From Acidisphaera sp. (GTDB taxonomy: Bacteria; Pseudomonadota; Alphaproteobacteria; Acetobacterales; Acetobacteraceae): 40,650 nt of DNA. Positions within the stretch are counted from its first letter, which is position 1. Each line of letters opens with the position of its first letter. The stretch lies in the NCBI GenBank assembly GCA_019240635.1, contig JAFAYA010000131.1, positions 1 to 40,650 on the forward strand, written 5' to 3'. Positions 1 to 6,831 of the stretch are shown piece after piece. The notes beneath the pieces were generated by a model. The model was not told the DNA's origin. It saw only the letters and a program-made list of their open reading frames with translations, and made no database searches. Position numbers and translations under genes: made by a program.

Positions 1-72
1 GACTGGAGCCGGCAGACCATATCGTGCCATCCTCGACCGGTGCCCGGAAGACCGGCAGGATCGCCAACCGTG

Positions 73-951
73 ATGATGCGCTCGACCGTGGCTGTCGTGG
101 TACTGCTCGCCGGCTTGCTCGGCGGCTGCGTGCGCCCTCCGGTGCAGGCAGGGCAGGATTTCGTCACCGCGGCGGACGCGCTGGCCACCGCAGAGTCCGA
201 CTATTTCGACCAGATCCAGGCGGCATCGGACGCCAGCCACGTGCTGACCGCCGGCGCCCTCTATGTCGCCCATGCCGGAGATTTCGCGACGGTTGCTGGC
301 GACCTGACGCGGCGCGACGATTTCTCCCGGGCGAAGGCGCTGCGCATGGCGGCGATGAACCAGCTCAAGAACTACGCCCAGCAGGTCGGCGCGATCAGCG
401 CGGCCGCGCAAGGCAGCTGGATCGCCGACGATGTCAAGGCGACGACGACCAGCGTCGATCGACTGCTGGCGGACGCCCACGCCCTGCAGGTGACCCAGCA
501 GGAAGCGGGCATCGTGCAGACCGCGGTCGCCGATCTCGGCCAGGCGATCCTCGCCAGCGTTACGGCCCGCGAGCTGAAAAACCTCGCCCGGCAGGCACGC
601 GATCCGATCGCGCAGATCGCCGCCTTCATCGCCCGCGACAACGCCAACATCGAAGCCGACCATTTCGCGCCGGGCCTCGCGCTGGACCAGACGCAGGCGA
701 TGATGAACATGCTGCACAGCGTCTATGAGGACCGGGGGGCGCACAGCGCGGACCGCATGGCGGCGCTTGCGGCCTGGCGCGAGTGGAAGCCGGCGATCGT
801 CACGAAAGGCCGGGACATCGATGCCGCACTGAAGGACCTGGAGCGGGCCAACGACGCTCTGGCCGCGGGCCAGGATTTTTCCTTCGCAGCGCTGGTCGGG
901 CAGGTCCGCGACCTGGCATTGCAGGCGTTGGCCGTTCCGGCAAGCAGATAG
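73..951 (+). CDS. Putative lipoprotein of unknown function
   Basis: The predicted 292-aa protein starts with a short basic region and a hydrophobic stretch ending in a lipobox (L-G-G-C, Cys at about residue 19), so it is probably exported and lipidated. The rest is Ala/Gln/Asp-rich and largely helical, with no motif I recognise. The ATG at 73 is chosen because it places the signal sequence at the N-terminus. The open frame extends to an upstream ATG at 40, which would add 11 non-signal residues; ATG 76 is also possible. A small gene follows 9 bp downstream on the same strand, behind an AGGGG-like ribosome site, so the two are probably co-transcribed. The lipoprotein call is reasonably firm, but the function is unknown. 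Confidence 0.7.
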   Translation: MMRSTVAVVVLLAGLLGGCVRPPVQAGQDFVTAADALATAESDYFDQIQAASDASHVLTAGALYVAHAGDFATVAGDLTRRDDFSRAKALRMAAMNQLKNYAQQVGAISAAAQGSWIADDVKATTTSVDRLLADAHALQVTQQEAGIVQTAVADLGQAILASVTARELKNLARQARDPIAQIAAFIARDNANIEADHFAPGLALDQTQAMMNMLHSVYEDRGAHSADRMAALAAWREWKPAIVTKGRDIDAALKDLERANDALAAGQDFSFAALVGQVRDLALQALAVPASR

Positions 952-960
952 GGGTGCGCC

Positions 961-1272
961 ATGCCGACGAATGCGGAGGTCATCGACGGGCTTGAGGCCT
1001 CCAAGAAGGCGCTGGAAGATCAGTGCAACGGCGCCAGCGGTGCCACCTTCCTGAAGCTCCTGACGTCGATCCAGCACGTCGCCGACGAGGTCGGCGCACT
1101 CGAGGCATTGACGCTCGACACCGCCGATTACGTTCCGCAGACAGATCCTTTCAGGAAGGGAACGGCGGACGCGCAGGCGTTCCAGGCGACGCTGGAAAGC
1201 CTGAAGACGATCTTCGGCCTGGCCAGCAAGCTGGCGCAGGCGGCGGATACGCTGATCAAGTACATCAAATAG
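961..1272 (+). CDS. Small conserved-looking helical protein, unknown function
   Basis: The predicted 103-aa soluble protein has no signal peptide or membrane segment. Its composition (Ala, Leu, Lys, Asp) suggests a helical bundle, ending in a basic tail. It begins with ATG 9 bp after the lipoprotein gene, with AGGGG about 6 nt upstream, which supports translation and co-transcription with that gene. I recognise no family. The pairing suggests the small protein may work with the lipoprotein, but nothing in the sequence gives its role. Confidence 0.6.
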   Translation: MPTNAEVIDGLEASKKALEDQCNGASGATFLKLLTSIQHVADEVGALEALTLDTADYVPQTDPFRKGTADAQAFQATLESLKTIFGLASKLAQAADTLIKYIK

Positions 1273-1311
1273 GGGCAGGCGCGGCGGGCCTCGGGCCACG
1301 CACCTGGACCT

Positions 1312-1326
1312 GCCGCCGACGGCGGC
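1312..1326 (+). terminator. Possible hairpin terminator after the small gene
   Basis: A GC-only perfect stem GCCGCC/GGCGGC with the 3-nt loop GAC lies 39 bp after the stop codon at 1272 and about 60 bp before the aminotransferase start. No T-tract follows, so intrinsic termination is only a possibility. Short GC stems of this kind also arise by chance in DNA this GC-rich. Confidence 0.25.
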
Positions 1327-1387
1327 CTAATCCATGCCAGGCACCGCCGTCGTCCCCGGCGGTTCGCCCGGTCGGGAGAAGCACGCG

Positions 1388-2602
1388 ATGGACCGCACGC
1401 ACCACCACGCCGGCCGCCATTTCCTGCAAATCCCCGGCCCAACCAACGTGCCGGACCGCGTGCTGCGCGCGATGGACAACCCGACCATGGACCATCGGGG
1501 CCCGGAATTCGGCCGACTCGGACGCGAGATCCTGACCAACATCCGCCAGATCTTTCGCACGACGGGCCCGGTCGTGATCTATCCCGGCTCCGGCACCGGC
1601 GCCTGGGAAGCGGCACTCGTCAACACCCTCTCCCCCGGCGACACCGTGCTGATGTGCCGCACCGGCTGGTTCGCGTCCCTGTGGAAGGAGATGGCCGAGC
1701 GCCTGCAGCTCGCCCCCGTGTTCATCGACACGGACTGGCGCGTCGGCGCCGATGTCGACGCGATCGGCGCGGCGCTGGCCGAGGACCGCACGCACAAGAT
1801 CAAGGCGGTCTGCGTCGTTCATAACGAGACCTCCACCGGCTGCACCAGCCGCATCGAGGAGGTGCGGCGCGCCATGGACGCCGCCCGCCATCCGGCGCTG
1901 CTGCTGGTCGACACCATCTCTTCGCTCGCCAGCATCGAGTACAGGCATGACGAATGGGGGGTGGACGTCACCGTCGCCGGGTCGCAGAAAGGCTTGATGC
2001 TGCCGCCCGGACTTTCGTTCAACGCGATCAGCGACAAGGCCCTCGCTGCCTCGGAACACGCGCGCCTGCCGCGCAGCTACTGGGACTGGCAGCCGATGCT
2101 GGCCGCCAACGAGACCGGCTATTTCCCGTACACGCCCGGCACCAACCTGCTGTATGGCCTTGATACGGCAGTAAAGATGCTGCTGGAGGAGGGCCTCGCC
2201 AACGTCTTCGCCCGGCACGACCGCCACGCCGAGGCGACGCGGCGCGCGGTTCGCGCCTGGGGGCTGGAGACCCAGTGCCGGGAGCCCCGCCACTACTCCT
2301 CAAGCCTCACCGCGGTGCGGCTGCCGGAGGGCCACAGCGCCGACGCACTGCGCGCCGTCATCCTCGAGCGCTACAACATGAGCCTCGGCAACGGGCTGGG
2401 CATCCTGAAGGACCGGGTGTTCCGCATCGGCCATCTCGGCGATTTCGGCGACCTGCAGCTCATCGGCACGCTCGGCGGCGTGGAGATGGGGCTGTGCGTC
2501 GCCGGCGTGCCGCACCGGCCCGGCGGCGTTCAGGCCGCCCTCGATTTCCTCGCCGGCAACGCCCGGGCACCCTCCGCCCCAGCAACGGGAAGCATTCCAT
2601 GA
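1388..2602 (+). CDS. Class V PLP aminotransferase (serine/alanine--glyoxylate aminotransferase family)
   Basis: The 404-aa protein resembles the serine-glyoxylate / alanine-glyoxylate aminotransferases, which move an amino group onto glyoxylate to give glycine. The N-terminal IPGPTNVP motif near residue 15, the YPGSGTGAWEA segment, VHNETSTG (substrate/PLP pocket), the DTISSLAS Asp region and the Schiff-base lysine in GSQKGLMLPPGL (K201) all fit the family, and the length is typical. The ATG at 1388 follows GGGAGA by about 8 nt; the frame is open back to 1334, but those extra residues do not look family-like. Its stop overlaps the start of the glutathione-transferase gene (ATGA), indicating translational coupling. 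The substrate could be serine or alanine; the serine form in methylotrophs serves C1 assimilation, but no other serine-cycle gene is present here. Confidence 0.9.
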   Translation: MDRTHHHAGRHFLQIPGPTNVPDRVLRAMDNPTMDHRGPEFGRLGREILTNIRQIFRTTGPVVIYPGSGTGAWEAALVNTLSPGDTVLMCRTGWFASLWKEMAERLQLAPVFIDTDWRVGADVDAIGAALAEDRTHKIKAVCVVHNETSTGCTSRIEEVRRAMDAARHPALLLVDTISSLASIEYRHDEWGVDVTVAGSQKGLMLPPGLSFNAISDKALAASEHARLPRSYWDWQPMLAANETGYFPYTPGTNLLYGLDTAVKMLLEEGLANVFARHDRHAEATRRAVRAWGLETQCREPRHYSSSLTAVRLPEGHSADALRAVILERYNMSLGNGLGILKDRVFRIGHLGDFGDLQLIGTLGGVEMGLCVAGVPHRPGGVQAALDFLAGNARAPSAPATGSIP

Positions 2603-3297
2603 TCGAAGTCTGGAGCTGGCCGACACCGAACGGTCACAAGGTCCACATCGCGCTCGAAGAGCTCGGCCTTCCCTATCGTGTCATTCCCGTGAATATCGGC
2701 GCCGGCGACCAGTTCAAGCCGGAATTTCTCGCGATCACGCCGAACCACCGCATCCCCGCGATCGTCGACGAGGATGGCCCAGGCGGCGGGCGGCTCACGC
2801 TTTTCGAGTCCGGCGCCATCCTGATCTATCTTTCCGAGAAGACCGGCGGCCGGCTGATCCCCGCGGCGCCGGCGCAGCGCTACGCCTGCCTGCAATGGCT
2901 GATGTTCCAGATGGGCAGCGTCGGCCCGATGTTCGGGCAATACAACCACTTCGCCAACTACGCCGCCGAGAAGCTGACCTACCCGGTCGAGCGATACACC
3001 AACGAAGTCAGGCGTCTGCACCGCGTCCTGGACAAGCGACTGTCGCAGAGCGAGTACCTGGCCGGCTCCGAATACTCGATCGCCGACATCGCGACGTTTC
3101 CCTGGGTGCGAAATCCGGACCGGCGCGGCATCGATCTCGCGGAGTATCCGTCGTTGCGCCGCTGGCACGACGCGATCGCTGCCCGGCCGGCGGTGCAAAG
3201 GGGTGTCGCGGTGCTCGCCGACCGCCAGCGCCAGGGCCCGATGACGGACGCAGAGCGCGAGAACATGTTCGGTGCGACGCAATTCGCCGCGCGCTAG
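2599..3297 (+). CDS. yfcG: Glutathione S-transferase, YfcG/YghU-like disulfide-bond oxidoreductase
   Basis: The 232-aa protein has an N-terminal thioredoxin-like GST domain (about residues 1-88) beginning with the TPNGHKV motif of the YfcG/YghU (Nu) class. The PAIVDEDG and LFESGAIL segments bind the glutathione gamma-glutamyl part in this fold. An all-helical C-terminal domain follows, with the N-capping/hydrophobic-staple region YSIADIATFPW. Length and motif order match E. coli YfcG closely. Enzymes of this class have disulfide reductase and peroxidase activity and hold GSSG or two GSH rather than activating one thiol. The start ATG overlaps the aminotransferase stop by 4 bp (ATGA), so the pair is coupled, although no shared pathway is obvious. 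A palindromic repeat lies downstream. Confidence 0.9.
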   Translation: MIEVWSWPTPNGHKVHIALEELGLPYRVIPVNIGAGDQFKPEFLAITPNHRIPAIVDEDGPGGGRLTLFESGAILIYLSEKTGGRLIPAAPAQRYACLQWLMFQMGSVGPMFGQYNHFANYAAEKLTYPVERYTNEVRRLHRVLDKRLSQSEYLAGSEYSIADIATFPWVRNPDRRGIDLAEYPSLRRWHDAIAARPAVQRGVAVLADRQRQGPMTDAERENMFGATQFAAR

Positions 3298-3332
3298 CGG
3301 GTGATCGCCCGAATCGGAAATCGGCGAGGGCG

Positions 3333-3401
3333 TTGATCAAGCGATCAAACAAAGCGCTGGAGCATGACTGGTGCTCCCGTCTGCGCCGATCATGCTCCAG
3401 C
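3333..3401. repeat. REP-like palindromic element between gst and the PleD-like gene
   Basis: Two inverted repeats sit in tandem. TTGATC/GATCAA (3333-3348) has a 4-nt loop. GCTGGAGCATGA at 3356-3367 pairs perfectly with TCATGCTCCAGC at 3390-3401 across a 22-nt spacer. The rest of the 291-bp gap between the GST stop (3297) and the PleD-like start (3589) holds no convincing gene. No T-tract follows, so it is not a classic terminator. The core GAGCATGA/TCATGCTC resembles dispersed palindromes I associate with alphaproteobacterial genomes, but I have not searched for other copies. Confidence 0.6.
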
Positions 3402-3588
3402 ACGCAGCGAATTGCTTTTGAGAACTTCGGCTTGCGAGCAGCGTTTCCATAGCTGCGTCGCTGTGAAGATCGCGATCATGACAGGATCCCTGGAAGTCCC
3501 GTGGGCCGAATTTCCCGGAAAGCACCAGGTTCCGTCTTTCCACGCGCTTGCTGTCGGTGCTAAGCCCGCTGCGGTTGAGAAGCACGGG

Positions 3589-4959
3589 ATGCTGACGGAC
3601 ACGATGGCTGCACGCGTTCTCATTGTCGGTGCTGCCGGCTCGGGCAACTGCCTCTTGCAGGAAGGTCTTGCCGCCGATCACTTCGAGGTTGCCGGCGCGC
3701 GGGACGAGCAGACCGCGGTGCGGCTCGCGCATTCCTGGAAGCCGGATCTGATCGTGCTCAACGCCGTGCTGCCAGGCACCGAGCCGTACGAGACGTGTCG
3801 CCGGCTGAAGCATGATCCGCGCACGCTGCACATACCGGTCGCGCTGATCACGCGCCACGCCGAAGCCTTGCAGCGGCTGGATGAATTGCAGAGCAGCCCT
3901 GACGATTTCCTGAGCAGTCCGGTCGAGCACACCCAGCTCCTTGCGCGCGTGCGCAACATGGTGCGGCTGAAGCGCACGCTCGATGAGTGGCGTGATCGCG
4001 CGCCCGACGCACGCGGATCGGGCGACGGCGATACCTCGGTGTCCGGCGCCCGCGCCGTGATCATCGATCCATCCGACGCGGCATGCGCGATGGTGCGGCG
4101 CGCGCTCGCTCAGGATGGGATCGAGGTCAGCCGGGCCGCGAGCGCGACGGATGTCTTGACGCAAAGCGAAGCCGACCCGGCCGACCTTGTGGTGATCGGC
4201 CTGGCGGCGGGCCCCGCCGATCCGCTGGCCTTGCCGGCACGCCTGCGCGCGACGCCGGCGACGCGCGCCATTCCGATGCTTCTCGTCGCCGATCCCGACC
4301 ACCGCAGCCGGATCCTGCGCGGCTTCGATCTGGGCGCCAACGACTGGCTGCTGCGACCGGTGGACGAGCAGGAGCTGCGCGTGCGTGCGCGCAATCAGAT
4401 CCGCCGCAAGTTCGATCAGGATCGCTGGCGCGCCGATCTCGGCGAGGCGGTCGAGCTCGCGCTCACCGATCCGCTGACCGGCCTCTACAATCGACGCTAT
4501 CTGCTGCGCCACCTTCGGCGTCTGCTCGGCTCATCGCACGCCCACGAAGTCGCCGTCCTGATGGTCGATATCGATCATTTCAAGGCGATCAACGACCGGT
4601 TCGGCCATGCTGCCGGCGACGAGGCGCTGCGGCTCGTCGCCGGCACGCTGCGCCGGCGCACGCGGGTTTTCGATTCGGTCGCCCGCGTCGGCGGCGAAGA
4701 GTTCGTGGTCGTCATGCCGGGCGCTTCGCCCAGCGACGCGCGGGCAGCGGCAGAACGGCTGCGGCTGGCGATCGAGGCGATCCCGTTCCACCCGGCGCCG
4801 CCGGTGCGCCACCGCCTCACGGTAAGCATCGGCGTCGCCGCGACTGGGCTGGCGGCCTGTGCGGGGAACGCGGAAGTGCTCATCCGCCACGCTGACCGCG
4901 CCCTCTATGCCGCGAAGGATGCCGGTCGCAACCGTGTGGAGTTCGCGCAGGCTGCGTGA
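3589..4959 (+). CDS. pleD: PleD-like diguanylate cyclase with degenerate receiver domains
   Basis: The 456-aa protein has the PleD layout: receiver (about 8-125), receiver-like adaptor (about 150-270) and GGDEF domain (about 290-456). The catalytic motif is GGEEF at 368-372. An RxxD product-inhibition site (RVFD, 359-362) lies five residues upstream, as in Caulobacter PleD. Line-by-line similarity to PleD is evident, for example in LTDPLTGLYNRRY and VDIDHFKAIND. The first receiver lacks phosphorylation residues: the acceptor Asp is Asn58, the acidic pair near residue 14 is Gly-Ala-Ala, and the conserved Lys is replaced in SSPVE. The adaptor is also non-canonical, as in PleD. ATG 3589 is chosen because it aligns with PleD; ATG 3604 is possible. 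rpmG lies immediately downstream and convergent, a neighbourhood typical of alphaproteobacterial pleD, but divK is not upstream. It should make c-di-GMP from two GTP. Confidence 0.88.
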   Translation: MLTDTMAARVLIVGAAGSGNCLLQEGLAADHFEVAGARDEQTAVRLAHSWKPDLIVLNAVLPGTEPYETCRRLKHDPRTLHIPVALITRHAEALQRLDELQSSPDDFLSSPVEHTQLLARVRNMVRLKRTLDEWRDRAPDARGSGDGDTSVSGARAVIIDPSDAACAMVRRALAQDGIEVSRAASATDVLTQSEADPADLVVIGLAAGPADPLALPARLRATPATRAIPMLLVADPDHRSRILRGFDLGANDWLLRPVDEQELRVRARNQIRRKFDQDRWRADLGEAVELALTDPLTGLYNRRYLLRHLRRLLGSSHAHEVAVLMVDIDHFKAINDRFGHAAGDEALRLVAGTLRRRTRVFDSVARVGGEEFVVVMPGASPSDARAAAERLRLAIEAIPFHPAPPVRHRLTVSIGVAATGLAACAGNAEVLIRHADRALYAAKDAGRNRVEFAQAA

Positions 4960-5009
4960 GCGACGGCCGTCACGCGACCGGGCCGCGCGTCCGGTGCGGA
5001 TCGCGCGCG

Positions 5010-5177
5010 CTACTTGATCTTGGATTCCCTGAACGCGACGTGCTTGCGCGCGACCGGGTCGTATTTCTTGAACTCGAGCTTGCCGGTCTGGCTGCGCGCG
5101 TTCTTCTTGGTCACGTAGAAGTAGCCGGTGTCGGCGGACGACACGAGCTTGATCTGCACGGTGTTGGTCTTGGCCAT
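5010..5177 (-). CDS. rpmG: 50S ribosomal protein L33
   Basis: The translation is a 55-aa basic protein beginning [18 protein letters not shown], with the FYVTKKN and [15 protein letters not shown] segments of L33, a small protein near the E site of the large ribosomal subunit. This form has no CxxC zinc pairs, so it is the zinc-independent type found in many proteobacteria. Length is normal for the family. It ends 50 bp from the convergent PleD-like gene. Upstream lie a 15-bp tandem repeat and the S41 protease gene on the same strand, so it may be the last gene of the long minus-strand operon or may have its own promoter in the repeat-containing spacer. Confidence 0.97.
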   Translation of the reverse strand: MAKTNTVQIKLVSSADTGYFYVTKKNARSQTGKLEFKKYDPVARKHVAFRESKIK

Positions 5178-5220
5178 GGCGGGTCCCTCGATCGCCCGCG
5201 AAAATGCGCATCGCCGGCGC

Positions 5221-5290
5221 CCGGGTCAAGCCAGGCCCGGTCAGGCCAGGCCCGGTCAGGCCAAGCCCGGTCAGGCCAAGCCCGGTCAGG
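5221..5290. repeat. 15-bp tandem repeat, 4.7 copies
   Basis: Consecutive units start at 5221, 5236, 5251, 5266 and 5281 (last one partial), with consensus CCCGGTCAGGCCARG. Units 3 and 4 are identical, unit 2 differs by one base and unit 1 by a few more. The array fills the gap between the rpmG start and the 3' end of the S41 protease gene and includes that gene's TGA stop (5286-5288). The unit length is a multiple of three, so copy-number change could extend or alter the end of a reading frame without a frameshift. Confidence 0.9.
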
Positions 5291-6830
5291 GCGCGCCGGC
5301 CGTGCGGCGCGGGCCCTGCGGGACCAGCGCGGTCGCGTAGGCCGCAGGAGAGGCGATCAGGAACTGGGCGGCGCGCAGGTCGCGGTCGCTGCCCACCGCG
5401 GCCGGGCAGGCGTTGCGGATGTCCAGCATCTGGGCGATCGGCATCGGTGCGCGCGCGGCCCGGTGCAACGCGAGCGCCTCGGCCAGCGGCTGGCGGCCCT
5501 GCGACAGGCTGGCGAGCTGGCGCTCCAGCACGTCCTCGCCCAGGCTGGTGCAGACCTGCGGCAACACCCCCAGCCCCTGGATCGGCCAGCCCAGCGGAGC
5601 CAGCACCCGGCTCCAGGTGACGAACAGCTCCCCGCCGTCAGGCAGCGGCGCGATCGTCTGCACCAGGCCCTTACCCATCGTCGCACTGCCGACCACCACG
5701 CCCCGCCCGTCGTCGGCGAGGGCGGCGGCGACCATCTCGGCCGCACTCGCGGACCGGCCGTCCACCATGACCACCAGCGGCAGGCCGCGCGTCAGGTCGG
5801 TGCCGTCAGCCCGCCAGACGTGGTCGGCCTCCGGGTCCCGCCCGGCGGTGGTGACGACGAGGCCGCTGCCGAGCATCAGCTCCGCCGCCGCGACCGCCTG
5901 GCGCAGCAGCCCGCCGCGGTTGCCGCGCAGGTCGAGCACCACGCCGCGCGGCGGCCGGACGCCGGCCAGGGCGGCGGTGAGCACGTTCGCGACCCGCCGG
6001 TCCGTGCTGCGGCTGAACCCGGTGATGCGCAGCACCAGCGTGTCGGCGTCGCGCTCGGGGAACACCGTCTCCGGCGGCACCATGGCGCGGACCACGGCGA
6101 TCGTGTGCAGCCGCCCATCGCCGCCGCGCAGGGTGATCGAGACCGGCGTGCCCTCCGGCCCGGCAATCTCCGCCGCTGCCTGGGCGGCGTCGCGCGTGCG
6201 TAGCGCGGCGCCGTCGATCGCGATGATCCGCTCGCCCGGATGGATGCCGGCCAGCGCCGCCGGCCCATCGGCGATGACCTCCCCGACCACCACCTGGCTG
6301 CCGCGCGATGCAAGCGTCAGCCCGGCGCCCGCCTCGCCGGAGCGGCGGTCCCGGTCGGCGGCGGCCTCCGCGGGCGAGGCGTAGCGCGAATAGGGGTCGA
6401 GGTGGTTGAACAACTCGTCGAAGAAGCTGCGGATCACGCCCTGGGTGCCGGCGCGCCGGACCTGCGGCGAGGCGTCCCACGCAGCCGCGGCGAGCTGCGC
6501 TCCGGTCCTGCCCCAGGCCACCGCGTCCTCGGGCGCCGGCAGCGGCAGGCCGGCGAGCAGGCGGTCGCCGCGGCTCAGCACGATCCGGTCCTCGCGCAAG
6601 ATCGCGACCGTGTCGGTATCCAGCGCGGTCAGGCCGGCCAGCCCCCAATCCGTCAGCTGCGGGATGCCGACCGGATCGAGCGTGCGCGGCTCCATGAACG
6701 CCAGCGCGGTGCCGAACACCTGCGCGGCCAGCGTCGCATTGAAACCGGCGCCAGCGATGGGCGCCTCGGCGTGCGCGCTGGCGATCAGCAGGAGCAGCAG
6801 CAGCAACGCGGCGCGGGTCACGGGACGCAC
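5286..6830 (-). CDS. S41-family carboxyl-terminal processing protease, exported
   Basis: This is a secreted serine protease of the CtpA/Prc family. A signal sequence (TRAALLLLLLL, ending near SAHA) is followed by a helical region, a PDZ domain (about 165-250, GVxIGERIIAIDG-like in GIHPGERIIAIDG) and the S41 catalytic domain. The Ser-Lys dyad is visible as S362 in GRSASAAEM and K387 in TMGKG, 25 residues apart as in the family. GTG at 6830 or 6821 gives a proper N-terminal signal peptide; the frame is open to an ATG at 6899, which would overlap rnr by 68 bp and bury the signal. The gene starts next to the rnr stop (TGA at 6834-6832), so it is probably the penultimate gene of the long operon. 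It probably trims or degrades periplasmic proteins; its substrate is unknown. Confidence 0.85.
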   Translation of the reverse strand: MRPVTRAALLLLLLLIASAHAEAPIAGAGFNATLAAQVFGTALAFMEPRTLDPVGIPQLTDWGLAGLTALDTDTVAILREDRIVLSRGDRLLAGLPLPAPEDAVAWGRTGAQLAAAAWDASPQVRRAGTQGVIRSFFDELFNHLDPYSRYASPAEAAADRDRRSGEAGAGLTLASRGSQVVVGEVIADGPAALAGIHPGERIIAIDGAALRTRDAAQAAAEIAGPEGTPVSITLRGGDGRLHTIAVVRAMVPPETVFPERDADTLVLRITGFSRSTDRRVANVLTAALAGVRPPRGVVLDLRGNRGGLLRQAVAAAELMLGSGLVVTTAGRDPEADHVWRADGTDLTRGLPLVVMVDGRSASAAEMVAAALADDGRGVVVGSATMGKGLVQTIAPLPDGGELFVTWSRVLAPLGWPIQGLGVLPQVCTSLGEDVLERQLASLSQGRQPLAEALALHRAARAPMPIAQMLDIRNACPAAVGSDRDLRAAQFLIASPAAYATALVPQGPRRTAGAP

Positions 6831-6831
6831 G

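Noticed and set aside
3333-3348. FNR/Anr binding site
   Set aside because: The spacing between TTGAT and ATCAA is six bases, not the four of the FNR consensus.
4954-4976. Bidirectional terminator between the PleD-like gene and rpmG
   Set aside because: GCGTGA...TCACGC with an inner ACGGCCGT is an imperfect stem that includes the stop codon; the evidence is too weak for a feature.
5221-5290. CRISPR array
   Set aside because: The units are contiguous without spacers and are only 15 bp long.
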